A stretch of DNA of 55,640 bases from Pyrinomonadaceae bacterium (GTDB lineage: Bacteria; Acidobacteriota; Blastocatellia; Pyrinomonadales; Pyrinomonadaceae). Each line of letters begins with the position of its first letter. Positions within the stretch are counted from its first letter, which is position 1. Where the stretch lies: NCBI GenBank assembly GCA_030841105.1, contig JAVEDE010000014.1, positions 1 to 55,640 on the forward strand, given 5' to 3'. Position numbers and translations under genes: made by a program. This document shows, piece after piece, positions 34,792-43,377 of this stretch. Below the pieces are notes generated by a model, which saw nothing but the letters and a program-made list of their open reading frames with translations, did no database searches and was not told the DNA's origin.

Positions 34792-36090
34792 ATGCTGCAT
34801 TTCCCTCGTTCCCACACGCCGCGCGTTCGTCTGCGCGCGTCGCGCCCGGCTCGCCTGTGGTGGCTCGTGTGCGCGCTGCTGCTGCTAATGCCCGCCGCTG
34901 CTGTCGCGGTGCGCGCCGCCGACAGCGAGTACACAGGCAAACTCGAACCCGAACTCATCGCCAACCGCGACGATCTGGATCAGGTGACGCTGAAGCCCGT
35001 GCAGTTGTCGAAGCTCAAGTTCGCCACGCCGCCGGAGGCGGGCGCGCACGTCACTGCGTCACGGCTGTATCATCCGGGGCAGGACAAGTCCGTCATTCTC
35101 GCCGCGCTCGTCGAGGCGGAGGACGAGACGCCCTATCTTTACGCCGACCTCAACCTCGACAACGTGTTGGCCGAGGCCGAACGCTTCGAGCTTGTGCGCG
35201 GCGAGGACGACAACCCGTATCTTCTCGAAGCGACGCTCAAGTTGCCGCTCGCGGGCGGGCTGTTCACAAGCCTGCCGCTCTACGTGCAATACCTGCGCGG
35301 CGTGCAGTGGGACGAGATGCAGGAAGGCGAGCGCATGTTGTTGCAGTCGAAGACGGCCTACGCGCGCGGGTACGTGGACGTGGCGGGCAAGAAGACGCTC
35401 GTGCAGTTCGGCTACAAGCCGCAGTCGAAGAAGATCAGCGCGACGAACGGCTGGGTCGGCGTGGACGGCGACGGCGACGGCGCGATTGACATGGATCGCT
35501 TCTCGCCCGAAGCCGCCGAGGCGCGCGACGAGACGGTCATCTTCCGCGTCGGCTCGGAGTACGTTTCGGCGAAGCGCGTGGACGTGGAGAAGAACGTCGT
35601 CCTGATGCGCACCCACATCGCCGCCGATTACAAGCGCGTCGAGTTGCGCGTCGGCGGCGAAGTGCCCGACTTCAACTTCACGGACTTTCAAGGCAAGAAG
35701 CGCAAGCTCTCGGACTTTCGCGGCAAGTATGTGCTGATTGATTTCTGGGGGCTGTGGTGTCCGGCGTGCCGCACCGAGTTGCCGTATCTCAAACTCGCCT
35801 ACTCGCGCTTTCAGGCGCGCGGCTTTGAAATCCTCGGCATGAACACCGACCAGCCGGAGATGATCCCTTCGCTCAAGGCCACGCTCAAAGAGAACAACCT
35901 GACGTGGACGCAGGCGCAACTCGACAGCATTCGCGAGACGCTGCGCAACTACCGCATCCACCTCTACCCTTCGACGCTGCTCGTAGACCCCGAAGGCAAG
36001 ATCGTCTCGCTCAACCAGACGAAGAAGGGGCAGCCCTCGCTGCGTGGGCAGGACTTGATCCGCTCGCTCGACCGCCTGTTGCCACCCTAA
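34792..36090 (+). CDS. Secreted TlpA-like thioredoxin-fold protein
   Basis: A 432-residue exported protein: basic N-terminus and signal segment (LWWLVCALLLLMPAAAVAV), about 260 residues of unrecognised beta-rich sequence (with an EF-hand-like GVDGDGDGAIDMDRF stretch that could bind calcium), and a C-terminal TlpA/AhpC-type thioredoxin domain starting VPDFNFTDFQGKKRKLSDFRG with the active site CPAC at residues 323-326. TlpA domains reduce disulfides outside the cytoplasm, for example in cytochrome maturation. AAGGA lies nine bases before the ATG at 34792; the frame is open upstream but without signal peptide logic. Confidence 0.85.
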   Translation: MLHFPRSHTPRVRLRASRPARLWWLVCALLLLMPAAAVAVRAADSEYTGKLEPELIANRDDLDQVTLKPVQLSKLKFATPPEAGAHVTASRLYHPGQDKSVILAALVEAEDETPYLYADLNLDNVLAEAERFELVRGEDDNPYLLEATLKLPLAGGLFTSLPLYVQYLRGVQWDEMQEGERMLLQSKTAYARGYVDVAGKKTLVQFGYKPQSKKISATNGWVGVDGDGDGAIDMDRFSPEAAEARDETVIFRVGSEYVSAKRVDVEKNVVLMRTHIAADYKRVELRVGGEVPDFNFTDFQGKKRKLSDFRGKYVLIDFWGLWCPACRTELPYLKLAYSRFQARGFEILGMNTDQPEMIPSLKATLKENNLTWTQAQLDSIRETLRNYRIHLYPSTLLVDPEGKIVSLNQTKKGQPSLRGQDLIRSLDRLLPP

Positions 36091-36126
36091 ACGATGTGAC
36101 GGATCAAGACCGCGCAGAGTTGAATG

Positions 36127-36196
36127 ATTTGAGATCTCAAATTTGAGAGTCTGAAATTTCAAATTTGAGATCTCAAACGATCTCAAATTTGAAATT
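36127..36196. repeat. Intergenic inverted repeat, family F (TTTGAGATCTCAAATT words)
   Basis: Alternating TTTGAGA, TCTCAAA, TTTGAAA and TTTCAAA words form several overlapping palindromes in about 70 bases, directly before the convergent terminator. The same construction principle as families A-E. Confidence 0.8.
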
Positions 36197-36213
36197 GCCT
36201 GTAGCGAATAAAG

Positions 36214-36250
36214 AAGAGGCGGCGGAGATTTTCACTCCGCCGCCTCTTGT
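36214..36250. terminator. Bidirectional terminator between convergent genes
   Basis: A perfect 14-bp stem (AAGAGGCGGCGGAG with CTCCGCCGCCTCTT) and a 7-base loop ATTTTCA, flanked by GTTGTG on the right and AATAAAG on the left. It lies between the TlpA-like gene (+) and the hydrolase gene (-). Confidence 0.85.
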
Positions 36251-36271
36251 TGTGTCAGTCGCTCGCGCCGT

Positions 36272-38020
36272 TTAGGGAGCGGAGGCGAAGGCCAGATCGG
36301 TGACGAGGAGCGCGCCCTGTCCCGTCTGGTCGAAGCTGAATTTGACGGAGCGGATGTCCGACAAGTTAATGTTCGTGAAAGACGTGAGCGGGACGCGCAC
36401 GGTGTTGAGGAACACCTTCGGGACGGGGCCGACCGTGCCCGGAGGGAAGAAGAGCGCGGTGGACACGTCGCCGACGCGCACGCTTGAGGTCGCGCCCGTG
36501 CCGTCCGTCAAGACGACGCTGAAATTCTGCGCCGTGTTCGACGGGTTGCGCAGGTCGTTGTAGTTGACGCTGACGCGGAACTGGAGCGCCTGGAACGCGC
36601 TCACGTCGCGCGAGCCGAGCGGCAGGTCGTTCGTGTAGGACGAGCCGAACGCGCCCCAGCCGGTGCGGAGTTGGCTCGCGCCGCGCTTGGTCGAGAGCGC
36701 GCTCGCCACCGTATGCGGCTGCCGCGCGGTGGACTGCGTGGCGGGCAGACAGTGTTGCGGCTGAGGGGACGCGCCGCCGCACAGGTCGTGCGGGGTGAGT
36801 CCGCTCTGCGTGGTCACACCGCCGAGCGTGTTCGTCGTGAGGTTGGTTGCATCGAGCAGCCGGTTCACGTCGCGTCGCTTCGCGGCCGCGTCGGGCGCGT
36901 GATAGGAGACGTGAAGGTTCGTCGTCTGAGCCGAAGCGGGGGGCGGCGCAGCGCCCGTCAGGAGCGGTAGGAACTGCGTCTCGCCGCCGACGTAAGCGCG
37001 CATGAAGGCCGACAGGTAAGCCAGACCCGTGCCGCGCTGCTGCGCGCTCGTGAGTCGCTTGTTGCCCGCGCCCGTGCCGCAATGACCGTCAACCGAGCCG
37101 CCGCTGACGTAGCCCCAGTCGTCGGCCGTGCCCGCGGCGAACATGCCCGGCGTCCAGACCGTGTTGTAGAAGTTGTGGTTCGCGCCCATCACCTGCACGG
37201 TGTGCTTCGCGCCGGTGTCGCCCGCCACGTTGTAGCGCGCGTCGTCGTAGAAGTGCGCTCCCTGATTGTCGCTCACGTCGCCGTCGCAGTAAGGCAGGAT
37301 GACTTCGAGCGCGGCGTTGTTGACGACGGGTCGGCCGAAGTCAACGGGCGCGAGCGGGAGCACGGCCTTGACCGTGTAGGGCGAGCCGAGCGAGGCGTTG
37401 TAGTTGTAATGTTTGACGACGCCTTCGCCGCCGCGCGAGTGTCCCATCGTGCCGACTTTCGCGAAGTTGACCTTGCCGACGAACTTCGTGCCGAAGGGCG
37501 CAGCGCCCGTCGAGTTGAAAGTGCTCCAACGGTCGAGGTGGTGTTGGATGAGTTCGGCGCGCGCCTGCATGCCGTAGTCTGACACGTTATTGTCGTAGGC
37601 GTTGATGCCGTTCGCGCTGATGGAGACGACGATGTAGCCGTTACTGGCTAAGGTCTGCGCGATGTAGTCGTAGCCCTGAAAACTGGGGATCGGTTGTTCG
37701 TTCGAGAGACACGGCCAGCGCAGCGTCGCCGTCGTGTTGCGGTAACAGGTGGCGTGGCGTCCGTGCAGGAACACGATGATCGGGTAAGGGCCATTCGCCA
37801 GACTCGTCGGGTAGTGGACGGAGGCGCGCACCTCGACCGAGATCGGGAAGCCGACGGGACGGAAGACCGAGTTGCCGAAGTTGTACTCTTCGCGCGTCAC
37901 GAGGTTGGGGCCGGTCGTGCCGGGGTCAGGGGTTTGTGCCCGCGTGGCGGTCGCGCCCGCGAAGCTCAGGAACATGAGGAAAGCCAGTGCGATGAGGTGA
38001 TTGATACGAGAGATTTTCAT
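36272..38020 (-). CDS. Secreted alpha/beta hydrolase with C-terminal beta-sandwich
   Basis: A 582-residue exported protein. Signal peptide (about 1-29, ending TATRAQ), then an alpha/beta hydrolase domain of the chlorophyllase/PET-hydrolase-like type: YPIIVFLHGRHATC (oxyanion region), ASNGYIVVSISANG, and the nucleophile elbow GHSRGGEG. After about residue 370 a Thr/Ala/Pro linker leads to a C-terminal about 150-residue domain with alternating strands (LQFRVSVNYNDLRNP, FSVVLTDGTGATSSVRVGD) resembling a carbohydrate-binding or lectin-like sandwich. Substrate unknown (ester or polymer). It starts 2 bases after the stop of the upstream gene, so the two form an operon. Confidence 0.85.
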   Translation of the reverse strand: MKISRINHLIALAFLMFLSFAGATATRAQTPDPGTTGPNLVTREEYNFGNSVFRPVGFPISVEVRASVHYPTSLANGPYPIIVFLHGRHATCYRNTTATLRWPCLSNEQPIPSFQGYDYIAQTLASNGYIVVSISANGINAYDNNVSDYGMQARAELIQHHLDRWSTFNSTGAAPFGTKFVGKVNFAKVGTMGHSRGGEGVVKHYNYNASLGSPYTVKAVLPLAPVDFGRPVVNNAALEVILPYCDGDVSDNQGAHFYDDARYNVAGDTGAKHTVQVMGANHNFYNTVWTPGMFAAGTADDWGYVSGGSVDGHCGTGAGNKRLTSAQQRGTGLAYLSAFMRAYVGGETQFLPLLTGAAPPPASAQTTNLHVSYHAPDAAAKRRDVNRLLDATNLTTNTLGGVTTQSGLTPHDLCGGASPQPQHCLPATQSTARQPHTVASALSTKRGASQLRTGWGAFGSSYTNDLPLGSRDVSAFQALQFRVSVNYNDLRNPSNTAQNFSVVLTDGTGATSSVRVGDVSTALFFPPGTVGPVPKVFLNTVRVPLTSFTNINLSDIRSVKFSFDQTGQGALLVTDLAFASAP

Positions 38021-38022
38021 TA

Positions 38023-38592
38023 TTACTGTTTACCCCCTTTGGCTCCACCGAGTTTCAATTTCTCCGGCAAGGCCGTGCGGTCTTCTTTGTTCTTCTTGTC
38101 GCCGTAGGAGAGGTAGATCGTCGCGCCTTCCACGAGCGCGGACTCGTCGTAGGTGATGACGGTGATCTCGTTGAGGTCTTCGTTCTCGATGCCGTAGCCG
38201 ATGGCCGTCTCGTCTAACCAGATGACGGGCGGCATGGCGCGGACGGGAAACGGCCCGCCCTTGATCGTCAGGCGGAACGCTTTGCCGACCGAGCGCGTCT
38301 CGCCCTTGATCCGCACTTCCTGCATCCGCGGCAGCGTCACTTCTTCGACGCGGTAGCTTTTCACTTTATGCTGGCCGACCGTTTTGGTGTTCGTGCCTTC
38401 GCCGAGCACGCGGCCTTCGAGTTTCAGGATGTCGGTTACGGTCACTTCTTCTTGGTTCGTGGAGGTGTTGTTGGCAGGCGTGTCTTGCGCGAAGGCGAGC
38501 GAGCCGCACGCGCTAAAGAGGAACAGGAAACTCGTCGTCAGCAGGATGTTTTTCCATCCGCGCCGACGGCGGTCGTTATACACAAGGCGCAT
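38023..38592 (-). CDS. Uncharacterised exported protein
   Basis: I do not recognise this 189-residue protein. It has an N-terminal signal or lipoprotein-like segment (ILLTTSFLFLFSACGSLAFAQ; a lipobox-like SAC-G occurs, so it may be lipid-anchored), a Thr/Asn/Gln stretch, then a compact beta-rich domain (VTVTDILKLEGRVLGEG ... FRLTIKGGPFPVRAMPPVIWLDETAIGYG) and a Lys/Gly-rich end. AAGGAGA six bases before the ATG supports the start. It lies immediately upstream of the hydrolase gene and may assist its secretion or act on the same target. Confidence 0.75.
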   Translation of the reverse strand: MRLVYNDRRRRGWKNILLTTSFLFLFSACGSLAFAQDTPANNTSTNQEEVTVTDILKLEGRVLGEGTNTKTVGQHKVKSYRVEEVTLPRMQEVRIKGETRSVGKAFRLTIKGGPFPVRAMPPVIWLDETAIGYGIENEDLNEITVITYDESALVEGATIYLSYGDKKNKEDRTALPEKLKLGGAKGGKQ

Positions 38593-38875
38593 AAATCTTC
38601 TCCTTCTAGGGTAAAGGTGAGTTGCAAACGGCGCGCACGACGCGGGTGAAGGCGCAGGCGCTCCGTAAAAGTGGGGGTGAAAGGGCGACTTGAACAGGGA
38701 GCGACGTTTAACTCATCGTCCCTTTGTTGATGTTTGAGATTGCTCGTTTACGCGAGACTGGTTGAAGCGAACTCACGCAAATGAAATGGATAAAGGCGCG
38801 CATTTATAGATGCCCCGGCGGGAGGAAAAGTTGCACGTCCGGCGAGCAAAACTTTAACCGGCAGTCAACAAAAGT
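38593..38875. other. Non-coding gap, no feature seen
   Basis: About 280 bases between two minus-strand genes. An AT-rich part near 38690-38870 could carry the promoter for the gene at 38592, but no consensus hexamer pair is convincing. Confidence 0.4.
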
Positions 38876-39202
38876 TTAACTCCCGGACTTCCCGTTCCCC
38901 CTACCCTCAATCAACCCGCCGACGAGTTTGATCAACGCATCAATCTCTTCGTTATGACGGTTCTGGCCTTCGACGACGTTTAGCAGCACCTCGCTGATGT
39001 GGCCTATCTGTCGTGAGTTCTGCGCGACGACTTGGGTCAAATTACTAAGATTCTCTTGTATCTGCTGTTGCCCCGACGCCAGTTCTCGAATCTGCTGACT
39101 GGTCTCTGTCTGCGCCGCTTCAAAACGTTGCATACGCACGTCGAAGTCTGCCTGATTCTTCAATAAAAACTCGATGGCGCGCTCCATCTCTTCGTTGGTC
39201 AT
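38876..39202 (-). CDS. Small coiled-coil protein
   Basis: A 108-residue protein, almost entirely predicted coiled coil: MTNEEMERAIEFLLKNQADF, then heptads rich in Gln/Glu/Leu (FEAAQTETSQQIRELASGQQ, LSNLTQVVAQNSRQIGHISE), ending in a short Gly/Lys tail. No catalytic motif. Proteins with this opening (MTNEEM) and layout are frequent in Cyanobacteria and Acidobacteriota and remain uncharacterised. AGGAGG lies seven bases before the ATG at 39202, which decides against a longer in-frame start. Confidence 0.8.
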   Translation of the reverse strand: MTNEEMERAIEFLLKNQADFDVRMQRFEAAQTETSQQIRELASGQQQIQENLSNLTQVVAQNSRQIGHISEVLLNVVEGQNRHNEEIDALIKLVGGLIEGRGNGKSGS

Positions 39203-39310
39203 GGCACTCCTCCTCGCGCCGCCATTGTACACAAAAGTTCGCGCGCCGGAGAGTCGCATTTGGATACGACTACTCCGGCGCGCGAGTTTTGCGGGACGGA
39301 GATGCGGCGT

Positions 39311-40714
39311 TTAGCGTGAACCGGCGGCGCGCAGCACGAGTTCCGTGCCCGCGCCGAGTTCGAGGTCGTCGCGCCCCTGCGCGTAGACGGAGCCTGCGCC
39401 CGCGCCCGCGCCGATGACCGCGCCGATGGCCGCGCCCTTGCCACCGCCGGAGATTGCCCCGATGATCGCGCCGACCGCCGCGCCGATGGCCGCGCGCTCC
39501 GTCGTGCGGCTGGTCTGGTTGTCACCCTCCTGCACCGCGCCTGCGCTCTCGTTGTCCACGCGCACTTCTTCGCCGCCCACGGGGCGTACGCTCTCGATGT
39601 CGGCGGCGAACTCCGCCGTGCGCCCGTCGCGCAGGCGGATGCGTTCGAACTTAAACGTCAACTCGGAGCGTCCCGAAACGCGTCCGCCGCGCCCGACGCG
39701 CGCGACCGTGCCTTCGATGATCGCGCCCGCGAAGACCGAAGGCTCGCGCACGGTCAGCGTGAAGCGGTCGCCGTCGCGCGCGTTCGCCGTGCTCAGACTG
39801 TTGTCGAGCGTGGCGACGAACTGCGTGCCGCGACCGATCACGAAACCATCGTCCACAGGAACAGGCGTGCGCGGCGCGCGGTTTCTGATGACGGGCGGCG
39901 CGGGGCGCGTCTGCTGCTGCTGTGCCCGCGGCTGCTCAATCTGCACGCTTCTACGCCCGCCCGCACGTTCGCGCGGTTCGTCCCTGCGGCGCGTTGCGGC
40001 GGCGGCGGTCGTGCGCGCCGCCTCCGGCTCGCCGTAGATGTTGAAGCGCGCGACCGGGGAAATTTTGTCGTAGGTGCTCTGGACGATGACGGGCTGGGCG
40101 ACGCGCGCATCATTGATGCGACGCGTCACGCGCAGGCGCGCGCCGTTGTCGAGCGAGTCGAAGTTGACGGAGAACTCGTCGTCGCGGTTGCCTGCGGAAC
40201 TGATCATCAACTGGTCGCCGTAGAGCGCGGCGCGCGTCGTGACGGTGTGGCCGTCGCCGGCCTGCTCGGTGCGCGTGCGGCCGTCGGCGTCGAAGGTGAC
40301 GCGCGGCGCGCGGGTCGAGCCGATGCTAATGCTCTGCCCGCGCCGCTCGATGGCGATCTGGTCGGGCGAAGTCAGGCGCGCGGTCAGGCTCTCGGCGACG
40401 CTCTCCTGCTCTTCGGGCAGGAGAAAATTGGTCGCCCGCTCGGCGGCCGCGCGCGGGTCGTCGCTGCGCGCCGGGTCGAGGCGGTAGAGTCCGGTCAGGC
40501 GCGTGTCCGTGGCCGAAGCCGTGCGCGCCGCAGGAGTCGTCCGGCGCGTGGGCGTCGGGGCGGCGGGACGCGGCTTCGGAGTCTGGCGCGAAGTCGCCGC
40601 GCGACGCTGAGGCGGCATTGGCGCGGGACGACTGCGTTGTGCCAACGCCGACAGGTTGACGCACAGGAGCGCGCACACGAGCGCGCACGCGACTGCAAAT
40701 CTGATCTTGTTCAC
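39311..40714 (-). CDS. Exported glycine-zipper protein
   Basis: A 467-residue protein with a signal peptide (VNKIRFAVACALVCALLCVNLSALAQ), a Pro/Arg/Thr-rich disordered region to about 85, a middle beta domain (residues about 90-240), a second disordered Arg/Gln stretch, then a domain FVIGRGTQFVATLDNSLSTANARDGD resembling the conserved outer-layer region of other acidobacterial proteins, and finally a glycine zipper (ERAAIGAAVGAIIGAISGGGKGAAIGAVIGAGAGAG) that can insert into membranes. Start is GTG at 40714 with GGAGGGG seven bases upstream. Function unknown; a cell-envelope role is likely. Confidence 0.8.
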   Translation of the reverse strand: MNKIRFAVACALVCALLCVNLSALAQRSRPAPMPPQRRAATSRQTPKPRPAAPTPTRRTTPAARTASATDTRLTGLYRLDPARSDDPRAAAERATNFLLPEEQESVAESLTARLTSPDQIAIERRGQSISIGSTRAPRVTFDADGRTRTEQAGDGHTVTTRAALYGDQLMISSAGNRDDEFSVNFDSLDNGARLRVTRRINDARVAQPVIVQSTYDKISPVARFNIYGEPEAARTTAAAATRRRDEPRERAGGRRSVQIEQPRAQQQQTRPAPPVIRNRAPRTPVPVDDGFVIGRGTQFVATLDNSLSTANARDGDRFTLTVREPSVFAGAIIEGTVARVGRGGRVSGRSELTFKFERIRLRDGRTAEFAADIESVRPVGGEEVRVDNESAGAVQEGDNQTSRTTERAAIGAAVGAIIGAISGGGKGAAIGAVIGAGAGAGSVYAQGRDDLELGAGTELVLRAAGSR

Positions 40715-41024
40715 TGGCTTACCCCTCCACGGCTGCTCGAAAACTCTGTCTCGCACTGCTCCGAAAACGTCCCGCGCCGGTGTAGGTTTTCACTACGCCG
40801 CGCGACGCCTCCGGCCGGGGGATGTCCGATTTTTCGGGGAACAAACTCGACGCTTGACGAAAAACAGACTCGTGCCAAGCCTTCAATGCAAGTCGAAGGC
40901 CATGACCGGCGGGAGGGCGCTCGATGGAATTTTTAAGCCGCGTGGTGGGACAGACTTCGCTGCGGCCGTTCGTCAGGTGTAAAGACCCAGGATGACATCT
41001 ATCAGTCAGGTAGCTTGGTTGGCC
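40715..41024. other. Non-coding gap, no feature seen
   Basis: About 310 bases between the glycine-zipper gene and the SLATT-like gene, both on the minus strand. I see no gene, hairpin terminator or word-built repeat; the segment marks the edge of the three-gene accessory cassette. Confidence 0.4.
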
Positions 41025-41954
41025 TTAGCAATTATCCCGGCGCGCTTTCCACAAAGTATGTTCACGAGAGATGGCATTTTCCGCATCAAGGATGAAGGCT
41101 GATAGCTCGTCAGGGGTAGTCATATTCTGAACCTGTTCGGCTATCAATCCTAATTCCTGCGCCGCCAAACCATAAGAGTTTGCTAACTCTTGATGTCTTT
41201 TGAGCTGTAACCAGGCGATGGCGGCAGCCGCAGCCGCAGCAAAGAAAGTTGGGACGTTGACGGGCAAGTTAGGCCAACGGATAAGACAGAGTGAGGAAAA
41301 TAGAGCGAAGGCTTGCGAAAGCATAACTGCATTGAACCAGAACCTCGCGGAGTTCTTATTCGACTTAGATTTATTGCTATACCACATTCTCTGGTCGTTT
41401 ATTCTTTGCGTTAAGTAAATCGCTTTTCTTTCAGGAAGTGACATTCGCCGGACGGTCAGCATCTTGGGGGAAATCTGTGGCGCTAAACTTGTATCGTCAC
41501 CCAACGAGGCGGAGAAAGCCTTACGCTCCTGCATGACTTCATGAAGTGTGTTGAGAAAGAGGCGGCTGGCCTCCGCCTCGGTAAGAGTTTCTACGTAAGG
41601 CTCACTACAAGTCATAAAACGCCATGCGCGAGTTTTGACTGATTCGGCCACAGCCCTCCCGTCATACCAACTCTGCTCGAACTGTTGGCTGCGTATGTAA
41701 AGTGTGAGTAGAAGACCCGCGCCCATGAGTCCCGCCGAAACGAGAGCGAGAGCTGATTTTGCCGTATCACTACTGAAGGAAAATGCGCCGAGCACCGAAG
41801 AGGCAACGATCAGCGTTAAATCTGCCGCGATGAAACGCAGAAAAGCAGTTTGCGCGTCTTCCGAGGCACGGTTTGCCAGACGAAACATCGCCGGCAGGTC
41901 CTGGTCGTCAATCTTAATGTCTTGGTCGTCAATCATAGGGAAGCAGGTAGCCAC
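41025..41954 (-). CDS. Four-TM SLATT/DUF4231-like membrane protein
   Basis: A 309-residue protein with two pairs of membrane helices: about 43-60 with 67-87, and about 206-226 with 234-251, each pair followed by a helical cytoplasmic stretch (WYDGRAVAESVKTRAWRFM; LKRHQELANSYGLAAQELGLI ... ENAISREHTLWKARRD). This double two-TM layout and the WYDGRAxAES and SREHxLW signatures match DUF4231/SLATT proteins, predicted pore-forming effectors that accompany nucleotide-signal immunity systems. It is the last gene of a three-gene minus-strand cassette, 93 bases after the middle gene. The start is uncertain: GTG at 41954, or ATG at 41936, neither with a good ribosome site. Residues 8-20 hold a duplicated IDDQD unit. 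Confidence 0.75.
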   Translation of the reverse strand: MATCFPMIDDQDIKIDDQDLPAMFRLANRASEDAQTAFLRFIAADLTLIVASSVLGAFSFSSDTAKSALALVSAGLMGAGLLLTLYIRSQQFEQSWYDGRAVAESVKTRAWRFMTCSEPYVETLTEAEASRLFLNTLHEVMQERKAFSASLGDDTSLAPQISPKMLTVRRMSLPERKAIYLTQRINDQRMWYSNKSKSNKNSARFWFNAVMLSQAFALFSSLCLIRWPNLPVNVPTFFAAAAAAAIAWLQLKRHQELANSYGLAAQELGLIAEQVQNMTTPDELSAFILDAENAISREHTLWKARRDNC

Positions 41955-42047
41955 CGGGTTTCTTAGACGGATCGCAAATCCTATAAAGCAGTCGGCGTGT
42001 GAGCGGCGGGCAGACTCCTAACTACTGACCTAATCACTACGTTGGAT

Positions 42048-43376
42048 TTATAAAGTATAGTCCTTGCGCAGTAAACGACTTTGCTCAAACAACGCTTCGA
42101 TGGCTGCTATCTGCTCCGGCAGATTGAGCCTTGCCTGCAACGCCTCTTTTTGCAGACTGGTCATAACGCCCCGGAAGCTAATGTTCCGCCCCTGACCCTC
42201 AAACTTACCCACGCATTCGGCCGGGATGACAAAATAAGGAGGCCACGGAGGCGAGACCGCCACACTGGTCGTCCACGAAGTCGGGGCGCTACAGCCCTTA
42301 GCCTTCTCCCAGTCCTCAGTCTTTTTCCACAGCTCCTCGATGATCTCCGGGTCGAGAAAATAGATCGCGAGGGCTACTTCAAAGCAATTAATTATCCGGT
42401 AGCGGTAACCAAGCGAGCAGCAGTAATTAAAGGCTTTGAGCACGAGCAGGATTTTCTCCTGATCGTTTTTGGTAACCGCCGGGATAATGTTCTCGTAGAA
42501 CAATTTCAGGTACGTTTCGGCAATCTCATAGTTGTACGCGGGCGGGTCAGACTCGCCGCCCGAAACCCAGACCTGATATGCCCGCGTGTCCTTGAGAGAC
42601 TTTGCTTTTACCGGGTCGAGTTTCCCGGCTTCGTTCAGATAGTTGGTTTCCAGATAAGCCTTTGCCTCGCTGAAATCGTTGAGGGAAATCTTCTTGATGT
42701 CGCGGGCGACCAACATCTGGCGAATCTGATCGCACGCCTGAAAATAGTCGCCCTTCTCATTCCATTGATTCCCCTCCCTGCCCTCCCAGATGCAGTACGC
42801 CTTCAACAGTTTAGCCTCGCGCAACCAGACCTGTTGCAGCCGGGGGTAGGAACTCGCGGCGAGGTGGCGCACGAAATGGACAACCCCGTCCAAGACTTCG
42901 GAAGCGAATTCGATTTGGGCGTGATGCCAATCCCTCATCATTTCTTCCGTCGTGCTGTGGATGCCCTTTTGAAGCGCTTCCGCTTCCTTGAGCAGTTTCC
43001 GCACCTTGCGCGTCTTGCTCAATCTATACGCTTTCTGTGCGAGGCGCTTGTTCAGTTCCGGCTCGTTGAGGATGACCGACGGCGGCGACTTCAAATCTTT
43101 CGAGGGGGGAGGGATTTGGACATTTCGGGGGACGTTGAAGATGGTCGAATAAATGGCTTGCCACTTCAAGGCGGTCTCTCTCAACCACTCGTATTCTTCC
43201 AGCGAAGCGACCTCGACCAGCAGGCGCTCAACGTCGTTAATTAAACTGTCGGCCTGCCCGATAAACAGATTGAGTTCGTCAGCGTGACTGGCGAATCGCG
43301 GGTGATGTTTAAGCACCTCATCGGCGAGATCTTTGTCCTGCTTTTTGAGATCATCTATGGTCAGGTTGGCGCTCAT
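42048..43376 (-). CDS. Unrecognised 442-residue helical protein of the accessory cassette
   Basis: I cannot assign a family. The protein is soluble and mostly alpha-helical: an N-terminal region (1-75) with VERLLVEVASLEEYEWLRE, a Pro-rich linker (PPPSKDLKSPP), a strongly basic helix (LSKTRKVRKLLKEAEAL), then W/Y-rich helices (MMRDWHHAQIEFASEVLDGVVHFVRHL; LKAYCIWEGREGNQWNEKGDYF; YLKLFYENIIPAV), and a distinct C-terminal segment (WTTSVAVSPPWPPYFVIPAECVGKF) that looks like a small conserved motif domain. It begins one base after the stop of the upstream gene, indicating coupled synthesis. It could be the sensor or adaptor between the enzyme-like upstream protein and the membrane protein downstream; this is inference. 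Confidence 0.8.
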   Translation of the reverse strand: MSANLTIDDLKKQDKDLADEVLKHHPRFASHADELNLFIGQADSLINDVERLLVEVASLEEYEWLRETALKWQAIYSTIFNVPRNVQIPPPSKDLKSPPSVILNEPELNKRLAQKAYRLSKTRKVRKLLKEAEALQKGIHSTTEEMMRDWHHAQIEFASEVLDGVVHFVRHLAASSYPRLQQVWLREAKLLKAYCIWEGREGNQWNEKGDYFQACDQIRQMLVARDIKKISLNDFSEAKAYLETNYLNEAGKLDPVKAKSLKDTRAYQVWVSGGESDPPAYNYEIAETYLKLFYENIIPAVTKNDQEKILLVLKAFNYCCSLGYRYRIINCFEVALAIYFLDPEIIEELWKKTEDWEKAKGCSAPTSWTTSVAVSPPWPPYFVIPAECVGKFEGQGRNISFRGVMTSLQKEALQARLNLPEQIAAIEALFEQSRLLRKDYTL

Positions 43377-43377
43377 A

